Shown: piece after piece, positions 45,729 through 56,499 of the stretch
Layout: every line of letters begins with the position of its first letter
Position numbering within the stretch: the stretch's first letter is position 1
Source of the DNA: Hybos culiciformis
Taxonomy: Eukaryota; Arthropoda; Insecta; Diptera; Hybotidae
NCBI GenBank assembly: GCA_964007475.1
Contig: CAXFZM010000052.1
Span: 62,001 to 126,000, forward strand
DNA length: 64,000 nt
Direction of reading: 5' to 3'
Position numbers and translations under genes: made by a program
The notes under the pieces: generated by a model
What the model saw: the letters and a program-made list of their open reading frames with translations, nothing else
What the model was told of the DNA's origin: nothing
The model's database searches: none

Positions 45729-46679
45729 TTACAATTTGTATTTTTTTATCAGAATTACAATTTGTAAAGATTTAACGGCTGATTGAGTAGCATACTTAGC
45801 AGCAATATCTGCCGGTACTCCGTCTGAAAGGTAAGCATTTTCTAATGCTTTAGCTAATTCCTCAATTTCTTTTGAAAATTGATTAGAAGATTTTCCGTTT
45901 TGACGGGTGTTTAAAATTTTCGCTACTAAAAGTTCAGTAGATTCACCTTTAATTTTTTGGTTCAATCGGTCGATTATTTGCTGAACCGTATTATCATTAG
46001 TAATAAGGTTTCTACACGCACCTTCTAATTTTGTTTTTATAATAGCTACAAGAAATTGTTCATGTGCACCTACTTGTAAATTTATTAAATTTATAGCATC
46101 GATAAACGATTTCAGATTGGTGGCACTGCCATTAAAAGTGGGAAGTATTTTTGCCGCCAGTGAAAGAAATTCATGTGCTTCAAGTGGCATGTTTGTTTTT
46201 TGATTTGAAATGTTTTCAGGGTTTTCAACTTGAATATTTTTTTCAGAAAATTTTGATGGATTATCTGAGGTTAATTTTTGATTTTGATTATTTTGTTCGT
46301 TACTTTCCGAATCACTAGTTTCTATATTCAGAATTTCGTTGTCGCTTTCCTCAGAATCATCTGTCTCCAATTGTGAGGTTTCTAATTGGTCTCCAATTTC
46401 TAATTTTTTTGAATTTTTGTATTTCAATAGTTTAAGGGCTCTTTCTACTTTTCGTGCGATTGTATCAAAAAAAGTATAAGCACCATACTCTGACTTATTA
46501 AGTTTTATGAAACTATAAATTGTTCTTGAAATAATGTTAAAAGAATTTATTATTATTTTAATATGGTATTTTCCTGTGTCGCCTTTAGGAGGCTTTGCGA
46601 TGTTTACGCATTTAAAAGATTTTTCGATATCTTCCCTGTGGGATTTTATAAACTTATCGTAGGTTATAGTCCATGACAT
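45729..46679 (-). pseudogene. Element C Gag (matrix/capsid), truncated by a 26-bp duplication
   Basis: True ATG at 46679. A basic helical N-terminus (IARKVERALKLLKY) precedes an acidic, Ser/Glu-rich linker. The capsid domain opens with AAKILPTFNGSATNLKSFID and continues to VKSLQIVIL. A duplicated stretch (TATCAGAATTACAATTTGTA twice, 26 bp apart) shifts the frame and creates a stop at 45729. It is related to the element B gag at 51331. It forms the virus-like particle in intact copies. Confidence 0.82.
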
Positions 46680-47391
46680 TTATATAAAATAAGAAATATC
46701 ACTCCAATAGACGAAATATTACTCCAATAATATCATTGAAAATGATTTGATAAAAGAAATTTCTCTAATAGTCCAAAAAAAAAAATATATATTGATCAAA
46801 TCTTTCTCATATTTCTTTGTATGCAAAACAAATCAAATAAAAAATATACTTAAACTTTGTAATTGTCGTCGAAAGAATAATTAATTTCTCATTACCATAT
46901 TAATAAATATTTTTTGCTTAAAGTAATGAAAAACTGAGAAGATTGGTAATTTAAAAAAAAATTTCGTGCAATATTGTCAACTTAAAATAGAAAAAATTAA
47001 TTTTTTAAATTTTCATTAAATAGTTATAATGATTTTATGTTAATTTTATTCAATTTATTTTCATAAACATTCATTGTATGTTTATTTTCATAAACATTCA
47101 TTGTTTGTAGTTATAAACATTTATTTACATTGAATATATTTTTTTTTTTTATATAAAAAAATTAGAATTTATACTAATAAGTTGTATTGTAAAAAAAAAT
47201 CTTTTTTTTTTTTTTTAAATGCACAAAGCCTAAAAATTCGGACAATAAAAAAATAAGGGAAAAAAATTATCTAGTAATGCAATGAAATAAATTCAATTTT
47301 CATAATTATTTAAATTGTTTTATTATTTATTTTATTTTATTTTTTTTTGTTTAAAACGATAGTTATAATGCAAAATGTAATAGTAAATATT
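46680..47391 (-). other. Element C leader between small ORF and gag
   Basis: AT-rich. ATAAACATTCATTGT is duplicated near 47073 and 47093. No coding signal. Confidence 0.5.
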
Positions 47392-47724
47392 TTAGACTAG
47401 TTGGACCATTGATTGTCCTCTATCAAAGTATTTCCTTTTTGTGGCTTGATGCCATGTTTTATATATTTTTCGTAGAAAAGAGAGTATGGCTATTATAGTA
47501 AGAATGTATAACATAAGAAGGATATCAAAATTTTCTATAGATGTAGATACGAATTCTATACTATTAACTACAGTCCCGTCGTTACTGGGACGAACTTCTT
47601 TGGACTCTTGATGGCCCATGATACCGGTGTATGAAAAAATGTACGATGGTATTTGCTTAAGATTTTCTTTTTTTGTGAATAAGATTCTTGCTAAGTGGAG
47701 ATTTGCATTAAAGTCAATAAACAT
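47392..47724 (-). CDS. Element C leader ORF: small membrane protein, possibly myristoylated
   Basis: The frame opens at ATG 47724 (110 aa), but the more likely start is ATG 47619, giving 75 aa beginning MGHQESKE. Gly2 and Ser6 fit an N-myristoylation signal. A single hydrophobic helix follows (ILLMLYILTIIAILSFL), then a basic tail (RKIYKTWHQATKRKYF). It lies between the 5' LTR and gag and has no stops or shifts, unlike the rest of the element. Small leader ORFs are known in 412/mdg1-type elements, but I cannot name this protein. A membrane-targeting accessory role is inference. Confidence 0.5.
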   Translation of the reverse strand: MFIDFNANLHLARILFTKKENLKQIPSYIFSYTGIMGHQESKEVRPSNDGTVVNSIEFVSTSIENFDILLMLYILTIIAILSFLRKIYKTWHQATKRKYFDRGQSMVQLV

Positions 47725-48765
47725 TCATAAAACAAAATAAAATTTTATAAAAAAATTGTTGGGTTTTTGCAATATTTTATTTATATATTAAGTTCTGAAT
47801 AGAAAAACAAACATGATTCAAAATGCGTTTTTTTTTTTTTTTGATACAATTTTGTGAAAAAATAAAATTATTTTATTTTCTTTTTTTTTTTTTTCAATAT
47901 TATAATTATTTTTTTTTCGAATTTATAAAAGAATTTTTGGTACAATTTTAAGTAAATATATAAGTATATATAAAAAAAGTATATTTTATATTAATTGAAA
48001 TAATATTAAAATTGGATGGACTTATCTATGATGTTGGTTCATTACGATGAAGATTCATTGCGAAGACGATTCATTACGATGACGATTCATTACGATGAAA
48101 ATTCATAACGATGAAGATTTGTTGTTTACCATTACGGTGCTAATCATTCATTACGGCTAAATTTTATTTTTTTTTTTGTTTTATTAAGATGAAATCTTTT
48201 TGTGAATCTTTTTTTTTTTTTTTTAAATGTTTTTTTTTTATTTATGAGTTTTTATTTTTATTTTTTTTTTTTATAATATTAATTTATCATTGAATTTAAA
48301 AATTTTTTTTTTTTTGAAAAAAAAATTATTAATTGTTATCTTTATTTTTAAGTTTTGCTATTTGTCTATAAAATGCTATTTTATATGTTTCGAAAAGTTT
48401 ATCTGCAATATTTACATACTTTATATTTTTACCCAAATTGCCTTGTTTAATTAGTTTTTAAATTATTTTAAATTATTTAATTGTTGTTTCACTGTTTTCA
48501 AAAAAAATTTTTTTGTAATTATTAATTTAAGAAAATTTTTTCTGTGTTTAATTCACTAAACCATTTTATTTTTTGAAAAGTTATTGAAAAAAAATTTTTT
48601 TTTTTTTTTTTATTAAAAATTTAATACAAAAAATCTTTTTACAAAAAAAAACTATTATTTAAACTACTTTAAAAAAAATTTAATTTTATTTCAGAAATTT
48701 TTCTACAAAAAAAAAAAAAAATTAATTTTATTTAAACTATTTTACTAAAAAAAATTTAGTAAACT
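47725..48765 (-). other. Element C 5' leader
   Basis: A/T runs without genes, apart from a short tandem array at 48036-48160. Confidence 0.5.
48036..48160. repeat. Short tandem array of GATGAAGATTCATTAC-like units
   Basis: At least five imperfect 16-19-bp units (GACGATTCATTACGATGA and variants) in the leader of element C. An RNA structural role is possible but not shown. Confidence 0.6.
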
Positions 48766-48780
48766 CTGTCACGGTCGCCA
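48766..48780 (-). promoter_or_regulatory. Primer-binding site of element C
   Basis: Reverse complement TGGCGACCGTGACAG abuts the 5' LTR and is identical to the element B site. Confidence 0.88.
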
Positions 48781-49177
48781 TGTTGAGAGTTTAGATCCGA
48801 ATATTGAATAATAAGACTTTTTGTTTGGTTGAACGTTAACTTTATTAATGATTAATTATAATAAATTTTACCTGTAATTATATTATTAATGATTGGAAGT
48901 GAAACTGGAAGAGGTACTGGAATTTAGTAAAAATGAATGGAAATGGAGAAGAATTAATATTGTGTGATTTGCACTCAATATTAATGAAGAGTTTCAAATT
49001 ACCAAAAATGTATAATTGACATTTTTGGTAAAATTAAAATTAAAATTGATAGGAAATTGAATTGGCACGTTTAGTGCAATAAGCAATATATAGAATTTAT
49101 GTACAGTTGTAGAATGTTACAACTGTACCGAATAGGAATTTAAGAAAGAACAGGTAAGTATAAGTAAGTATACTACA
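48781..49177 (-). repeat. 5' LTR of element C
   Basis: Partner of the LTR at 39506-39900, with TSD CTAT following at 49178-49181. Confidence 0.95.
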
Positions 49178-49181
49178 CTAT

Positions 49182-51330
49182 GTTTCTCAATAGAGAAACT
49201 ATATACGTAACTTATTAAATCTTCCTGATGTTTCGTTATTTCACATATTTATTGTGGTAAGAAATTGTAAAATATTAACATGTAAATTTTTATGTTGAAT
49301 ATTATTCTAAATTTAACTTTACTTGTTGTAGATTTATGATATTAAAATTAATGTATTTCCTGAAGATGGCTTGGAACTAAGCCGAAATATATAGAATTTT
49401 TTAAAAAAGACATATATGTTTTATTAAAAAAACGTAACCCATCACATTGATGAATTGATTCTTCTAGGCTCAGCAATACAAGACCTCTCAGCTAAAAATA
49501 AAATTTTCCAAAAAGCGAATCGAAATATAGTAATTTCTTTCCGAACTCCTTATATAAATTGAAAAAATTAAATTTTTTAAATAACAAAAAATAATTAAAA
49601 AAAAAAAAAAACAAAAAAAAAAATTAAATTAAAAATAAATAAAAATAAACATAATATCAACAACAACAGTTGTATTACTACATTATGAGCAGCAGCAATG
49701 ACAACAGCAGCAGCAGCTTAGAAAATAGTATTGATACGACCACATCAGCACCACGCATAAAAGCAACATTAATAAAAAGTACTTCATAAAATTAATTTGA
49801 AATTTTTTTAAATTAATTTTTCTTATACATATTTAAAACTAAATAACTTTTAATAAATTTTTCAAATTATTCAATTTAAATTTTCAAATCAAATTTTTCA
49901 ATTTTAATAATTGGATATACACTGTTTCAAATAATTTTTATATAAAAATATATTATATTAATTTAAAGTTATTAACACTTAAAAAATTATTAACACAAAA
50001 AAAAAAAACTAAAAAAAATAAACAAATAAATAAAATTATGATTTATTATAAGGGAGAGGGCTGGGTTGTGGGTCGCGCTGTGTTGTGGGTCAGCTAATTT
50101 TTTCTGTCATGCTAAGTAAATTGGCGGATCTAACTACTGTCAAATTTTTGTTTATACCCAAGGTAGTTTTTAAGCGAACACTGAAGTGAATGAACGTATT
50201 GCTTATACAAGCTGCATACACCATGTGTCAAAATCGATAAAAAAAGTGATTTTAAGATTTTTTCAAAGTGCCGTTTTGTTGAGTTAATGAATTGTAAACG
50301 GTGAGTTGAATGCATCAACGTTTAGTTAAAATCTTATATTTTTCGAATTAGTATGACATTAAGATGATACACGAGTGGAATATTTTTTTTTTCCTCGACT
50401 TTAAAAAGGGTTGGGGATCAGCGATTGGCTGGGTTGTGGGTCACCATTTTTTTCGACTGTATGGCATACACACCATATATGAGTGTCAATTATCGTTAGT
50501 TTTGTCAGTATAAAGTGTTTTTTATGATTTGACCAGTATTTAATGCATGTTTTTTTATTGTTAGTCATATTTTTACCGAAAAAGACAACTGAACCTCAAA
50601 AAATTAACTTTTTGCAATTGATGATGATTATTGAAAACTGTCACTTTTTGAAATTATTTTTGCCATTGACGGCTTCTAAAATTAATAAAAATTAATATTT
50701 TTCATATTTATCGAGGTTTTACTTCAATTTTTTCCATTTTTTAGGTTTCTAGGTGACCCACAACCCAGCCACTTTTATTTTTGAAATTTTTTCACGTAGT
50801 TACAAAAATGGTCATAAATTTCTTCGGAGAAAAGTTGCGTAAGAAGATAACGTTTCCAACAATGTATAACACTACATACTTTATTTAGCTAATTTCTGAA
50901 TTATAGGCCAAAAACAAAACCCGACCCATTACCCAGCTCTTTCCCTTATATAAATATTTTATAAATAAATATTACATCATTTACTTTGAATTGATTTCTT
51001 CAAATTTTTTTTTTTCTCTTCGTAAATTTTTTTTTGAAATAAATCTACAACAATATTTCTGACTACATGTTATTACAAAATTTAATTTTATTTTATTATG
51101 CAAGTTCAAAAATGGTTTAACATAATTTTGCTTAATTATTTGACATCTTTGTTTTCTCTGGCGTATGAATAACTTCTTGATTTCCAATAATCCAGATCTC
51201 ATTTTGTAATATAAGGTAACCCCTCTTCAAATTTTTAGGGAAGTTCAATATAGGGTAACCAGTCCTCAAATTTTTAATAAATTTCAATACAAGGAACTAT
51301 TCCTCAATCTTTTTAATTTAAATTTTTTTT
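49182..51330 (+). other. Element B leader, second half
   Basis: Resumes after the element C insertion. A 34-codon frame at 49685-49789 (Ser-rich from AGC repeats) is of doubtful meaning. A MITE fills 50051-50946. Repeats of GGGTAACCnnTCCTCAAATTTTT occur just before gag (51217, 51252, 51297). Confidence 0.4.
50051..50946. mobile_element. 896-bp TA-flanked MITE
   Basis: The ends AGGGAGAGGGCTGGGTTGTG and (inverted) AGGGAAAGAGCTGGGTAATG lie between TA at 50049-50050 and 50947-50948. GGCTGGGTTGTGGGTC recurs inside (50428, inverted near 50755). It is of Tc1/mariner or pogo type without transposase. Confidence 0.7.
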
Positions 51331-52338
51331 ATGGATGAAGCTTGCAACGAAATCCAAACACCTAGGGAAAATTTTCGTAAAGCTTACAAGCGCATTCTGA
51401 AAGCAATTAAACCAACAAATTCAGAAACACTACAAGCAATCAAAATACATATTGAAGAAACATATAACATCTACGTACATACAGTTCTTCAAGCTTGTAT
51501 CACATTCGAAGAACAACATCATCAAATTTTAGGTAAAGATTGTCAGTATTGTTACGATAAGTTACAAGAAAGCTTCAAACTATTAAATTGTTCAGATTTA
51601 ATACCGAAAAGTATTCTACTACAGATTAACAAACAAATCGAAACAGAACAGATTAAAATAAATCAAATCGAAATAGAAGAAAGTATAATAGAATCACATA
51701 GTTCTGAAGAAAATTATGACGATACTCTTGACAAAATGGCTCTTTCGAATGTAGATTTTTTGCGTTTAGCAAATTCACAAATAAATAGAAATTATAGTGG
51801 TGATCCACGAGCACTTAAATCTTTCATCGATTCAATAAGTTTGTTAGACACATTAGCAGAGACACCAAACTTAAAAAATTTATTACCTACTTTTCTTTTA
51901 TCAAAGCTTGATGATACAGCCCGTGAATCTATAGCTGAAAATTCTGATACGGTAGAACTCATTAAACAGGATCTTAATAACTTAATAAAACCCGAAAGTT
52001 CTAAAATTATAGAAGGAAAAATAAAAGCCTTAAGAACGGATAGAAACACTTTACAAAATTTTTCGGAAAAAGCTAACGAATTGGCTGAAGCTTTTCGTCG
52101 TTCACCTGTGTTAGAAGGTATACCAACACAAAAAGCTAAAGAAATTTGTATTGAAAAAACAGTTGAAATGTGCAGAAATAATGCAAGATCCGATCTGACC
52201 AAAGCTGTTTTATCATCGACCCAATTTAAAGATCCTAAAGAAATAGTCTCAAAATTTTTAATAGAAATAGATTTACAATCGCAAGAAAAACAAGTACTGT
52301 CATTTAGAACAAAAAATAATAATAATTCCTACGAATAA
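51331..52338 (+). CDS. Element B Gag (matrix/capsid)
   Basis: ATG at 51331 gives a 335-aa open frame. The N-terminal helical part has a CQYCYDKL motif and an acidic linker (EIEESIIESHSSEENYDD). The capsid starts around LANSQINRNYSGDPRALKSF and runs to KALRTDRNTLQNFSEK. Its layout matches the element C gag (capsid block, then Asn-rich tail), so both are of one lineage. The frame ends SYE at 52338, where the Asn-rich tail should begin; that tail resumes at 54308 after an insertion. The capsid coding part looks intact. Confidence 0.8.
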   Translation: MDEACNEIQTPRENFRKAYKRILKAIKPTNSETLQAIKIHIEETYNIYVHTVLQACITFEEQHHQILGKDCQYCYDKLQESFKLLNCSDLIPKSILLQINKQIETEQIKINQIEIEESIIESHSSEENYDDTLDKMALSNVDFLRLANSQINRNYSGDPRALKSFIDSISLLDTLAETPNLKNLLPTFLLSKLDDTARESIAENSDTVELIKQDLNNLIKPESSKIIEGKIKALRTDRNTLQNFSEKANELAEAFRRSPVLEGIPTQKAKEICIEKTVEMCRNNARSDLTKAVLSSTQFKDPKEIVSKFLIEIDLQSQEKQVLSFRTKNNNNSYE

Positions 52339-54307
52339 ATACTAAAGGAAGAGTAAATCCAGCTCTAGCAGGTAGTATCTCTCTTACATATATTAGTGAG
52401 ACCAATACATTTACAGTACAGGGTGTTTTATATAATATCACAAATTGAGCAAAAAAAAAATTGCCCATACAAAATGTATGAAAGCTTTGAGGGGCCGTAT
52501 CACTGAAACGGGGCCTTTGCCCTAAGAACTGATTTCAGTTTTGGAAGTTTGGGCACCGCCTCTACCCCCCCTCCAAGTTTCAGCCGGTTCTGAGTGGTTC
52601 ACATAAACTGCACTTAAGCCTTATTTTTTATTCCCGGTTTGCCCTTTTTTTTCTCGAAGCTTAGAAGCAATTCTTAGGGGTTTCAGGGAGGCGGCAGCTG
52701 TCCCCCATTCAGCATAACAGCTTCCTATTTTAAACATTTTTATGCATTAGGGCCATATCTCTGATTTGGGTTTTATGGCGACTCTACCCCCTCAACAAGT
52801 TTCAGCCAAATCGAGCTTGCACACGTAAGCTTCACTTACGCCTAGAGAAATTTTTGGAATGCATTGACTTTATTTTGAAATAAAAATAATTTTACACCTA
52901 ACCTAATCCAAGTCCTCTAACTAACATTTGATTTTAAAAAATTAAGTCAATTACTCTGTATATTTTATTATCTGACGTTTTGGTGCAATTTTTTTTTATG
53001 TTTTCCCCCCAACCCCCGATATTTTTCCTTCAAAATTTTAATTATTTTTTTCAATTTTTAATAAAATATTACTAATTGTACTTAAAATATTTAAAAAAAT
53101 TATATTTAATAAAAATAATATTTAATAAAAATAATTTTAAAGATACTTACCTATGAGAAGAAATTCCATAATTTTTATTATTTCCACTTAAATAATGTTT
53201 GCACCCTTTAACACAACACTTCATTATCTCAAATTTTAATTATTATTTTTATTAATGTGAATTAATATTTCACTTTTAATTATTTCTTTTATTTTAAATT
53301 TATTGGAAATTAATAATTTTCGAATTGTGATTTTGATTTTTTTTTTTGTTTATTTAAAAATATTGGAAGTAATTAGAAATCTGAAGCGAGCTAGCCGAAG
53401 AACTTTAGTTTGAATAAAAGTTCAACTCGCCGATTTAAAAATTTTCAAATCAGAAAATTTAGTTCGAAAATAAAAAAATCTAGAAAAATAAATTTAAGAA
53501 TGAGTTGATACAGGAGCTTGAGAAATGTGAAGACTAGACAAATCGTCTACGTTTGCCGCAACAGTTTTCCAGAAAAAGAAGAGTATTTAGCATTTTGTTT
53601 TCTAATTAGGTATATTTTTAATTATTTTTTTACTTTGAACGGGTTTTTAAATTTATGAAATATTATTTTTCGTCTAAACTATAAGCAATTTGTGAATTCC
53701 TATTTTAAAATTGAGTTGATTTTATCCGGTTTTTTAAGTCGCTATTGCACAGATTGCTCAAATAAACTTATTTTTCTCGCCAACTCAACGGCATTGTATA
53801 AGTTTTTTTTTTTTTGAACATTTTGCATTTTGGTGCAAAAAAAACATATGTGAAGTACGTCAACGTTTATAGTATAACCCCCAGGTTAGACTGGATTTTT
53901 TTACTATCTTGGTGAAATTTTATTACTTTATTAATTTTGAATTTACTATCTTCTCTACTAGCAGGATTTAAATCAAGACAGTTGAGAAGATAGTTGACTG
54001 GATAGTCATAGTCAGAAAAAAAAGAACAAATATTTTTTTTTTACTTTAACAATACAAAATTAAAAATTGTATGCCTTGTTTTTTTTTATCACTGTACTAA
54101 AAAAAAAACAAAAAAATTTAATACAAAAAAATTAAAACATGATAAAAATCTTGATAGAAATCAGGATAGTAAAAAGACACTCAATCAACTATCTTCTTAC
54201 AAACACAGGTAAAAAACACATACAATGATCAGTTTACTATCCAGTTTACTATCCAGTCTAATCTCTGCGTAAAGGAAGGAATTTCTTTATCCATATATAC
54301 AACATCC
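52339..54307. mobile_element. ~2-kb insertion inside element B gag
   Basis: Gag stops making sense after AATAATTC (about 52327) and resumes after AATAATTC at about 54312, a possible 8-bp duplication. The interior is composite. It has two copies of the dispersed GGCCATATC...CAAGTTTCAGCC module (52488-52615, 52745-52840), then AT-rich DNA. A MITE-like unit follows (about 53885-54270) with TTAGACTGGAT and ACTATC inverted at its ends. The terminal inverted repeats of the whole insertion are not convincing. Confidence 0.45.
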
Positions 54308-54653
54308 TTGAATAATTCGTTTAGAAATTCTTATGGAAATCGTTCCAATAACAACTATCGTGGAAATTATAATAGGAGAAATTTTAGACACCAAAATCAA
54401 CGATTCATAAATAACAATTTTCAAAACAATAATTACAGAAATGGTAATAACAACCGAGGCAATTTTAATAATAATCGGGGAAATTTTAATAATAATCGTG
54501 GGTTGCTCAATAACAATCGTGGTAATAGAGGAAATACGAATACGAAATACGAATACGAATTTCAATCAAAATAATTACGTACGATACGCGGGAAACGACC
54601 AGGCCCCCCAAAGCCAGGGCGAACAAGATCAAATGCGTTTACATCAAAATTAA
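54308..54653 (+). pseudogene. Element B gag Asn/Arg-rich tail
   Basis: NNSFRNSYGNRSNNNYRGNY and repeated GNFNNNRGNFNNNRG (54440-54510) form an Asn/Arg/Gly-rich basic tail without zinc knuckles, like the element C nucleocapsid. A frame change near 54560 follows a repeat of TACGAATACGAA. The acidic Gln-rich end (DQAPQSQGEQDQ) lies in another frame. It likely binds element RNA in intact copies. Confidence 0.7.
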
Positions 54654-54849
54654 ATAACAACGCTAATTTTAAGACACATTACATTAATCCTAGTTCACAA
54701 TTTAAAACTAACTCACATTGAAATTCGAATACAACGAAAATTTATTATAATTCTAATTTAAGACCAAATTCTAACCAAAACAAAAATTATTCAAAAGAAT
54801 ATAAAAATTTTCCTAATTATTATCCAAATTCAACTACTAAATCTAAAGT

Positions 54850-55640
54850 AATTTCAAAAAATGTTTTTAACGTCAATCCAAATTTTTCTGATTTTATTAT
54901 TTTAAATTCTAAATTAAATTTCCATGGCTCAACATTTCTAGTCGATACTCAAGCAGATATTTCGTTAATAAAAATTTCATCAATCGATTCAAATTTTAAC
55001 TTAAAAAATAATTTAAATTCTAACAATATTATAAGCATTTTGAGAATTACGCAAAATTCTATAAAAAGTTTAGGTACAATCAACGTCAACTTTCATTTTA
55101 AACATAGAATATTATCTTGTTTACTACACGTTGTTCCAGACGAATTTAATATCCCTTCGGATGGTATTTTAGGCAAAGACTTTCTCAAATTTTATAAGTG
55201 TCAAATAAATTATGATTCTATGCAATTAACACTCAACAATAATTCTTATTCTTTGTTTTACCTTCTAGATATGAAGTCATTCGTACTTTTATTCTTCCAA
55301 ATGATTCTCCTTGTGTAGTGCTTGATCAAGAAATCGTACCTGATATTTTCATTCCACGTACGATAGTTTCTTCAAAAACTCCTTTAATTAAAGTTTTAAA
55401 TTTACCAGATAAAATTCGAATAATTCCTAAAAACACCTCACTTAAATCAGAACCTCTTTCAAATTTTAACATCCTAAGAATTGACACAAGAAAAAATCAA
55501 AATAGAACAAAAGAATTGCAACCAAACCGCAATACCAAGAAAAATTATTAAGTTTATGTGAACAATATAGTAATATTTTCCATATGAAAGATGATAAAAT
55601 GACAACAAACTTTCCAGCGACTGATCAACCACTTCAAAGC
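54850..55640 (+). pseudogene. Element B protease and pre-RT spacer
   Basis: The protease domain has FLVDTQADISLI at 54940-54975: the usual active-site DTG is DTQ here, which should abolish activity. The second block SDGILGKDFLKFYKCQINYD (55150-55215) is conserved. The spacer has VPDIFIPRTIVSSKTPLIKVL in a shifted frame. It ends near 55610 with a start-of-RT-like DDKMTTN, after which element B sequence stops; RT, integrase and 3' LTR are not present. Confidence 0.7.
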
Positions 55641-55649
55641 CACATTACC

Positions 55650-56480
55650 AAATTGTAGCATTTTTGGATGATATTATTATTTGTTCGGCAACGTTTGATG
55701 ATCATTTGAAAGATTTATACAAGGTATTCCAACAATTAAGAAAATATTCATAAAAAATTAAGCGAGGAATATGCAAATTTTGTTGTTCGAGTGTAAAATT
55801 CTTAGGCCATGTGTTAAACTCAAATCGAATTCAAGTCGACCATAAGCCAGCGGCCAATTCCGAAAAACCAAAAGCAACTTTTGTCGTTCCTCCAAACAAC
55901 ATCTTGGTATCGCAGATTTATACCAGAGTACGCAAAAATATCCAAACCATTAAGTAGTTTATTAAAAAATCAGTCCCACGGAAATGGTCAGAAGATCAAG
56001 ACACAGCTTTTATGCACTGCCACTATGGACCAAGAAGCTCAAGACCAAGAAGATCAAGACACAGCTTTTATGCACTGCACCAATCTTGAGACAAGCTGTA
56101 GATGACAAACCATTTATATTAAAAACTGATGCAAGCAACTATGCGATCGGCGCTGTTTTACTCCAGGGGGAGGGTGAGCATGAACATCCCATCGAATATG
56201 CCAGCAGACTTTTAACAGCTCCAGAAAGAAATTATTCTACAACCGATAGAGAGGCACTGGCAGTAGTTTGGGCAGTGAAAAAATTTCGCGGCTACATTGA
56301 AGGTACTGAAGTTCGACTCCTCAGTGATCATCAGCCCTTGAAATGGTTAATATCCTTAAAAAAACCTACACGTAGGCTTGCCAGATGGGCACTTCAACTG
56401 CAACCCTATGAAATTAAAATAGTTTGTTTATATACAGGGAAAAACGAATTCAGTAGCTGATACGCTATCGAGACCAATTT
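55650..56480 (+). pseudogene. Element A RT (C-terminal part) and RNase H
   Basis: Resumes with VAFLDDIIICSATFDDHLKD, the catalytic LDD motif of element A RT, then VKFLGHVLNS, FLQTTSWYRRFIPEYAKISK and PLSSLLK. A 60-bp tandem duplication (GAAGATCAAGACACAGCTTT at 55991 and 56048) follows. RNase H has LKTDASNYAIGAVLLQ, EREALAV-like DREALAVVWAVKKF and LLSDHQPLKWL. Several frameshifts (55750, 55860, 56440). The upstream RT fingers are at 37920-37982, 17.7 kb away across elements B and C. Confidence 0.85.
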
Positions 56481-56499
56481 TTCCAGAAGACCATGAGCA

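Larger units (their letters stand above)
39506..49177 (-). mobile_element. Ty3/gypsy element C (mdg1/412-like), complete with both LTRs
   Basis: LTRs of 395 and 397 bp with few differences, TSD CTAT at 39502-39505 and 49178-49181, PBS at 48766-48780 and PPT at 39901-39917. Gene order on the minus strand: leader ORF, gag, nucleocapsid, protease, RT-RNase H, integrase. A 1,050-bp foldback element lies between protease and RT. It has several frameshifts, so it is recent but defective (or the read accuracy is low). Confidence 0.92.
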
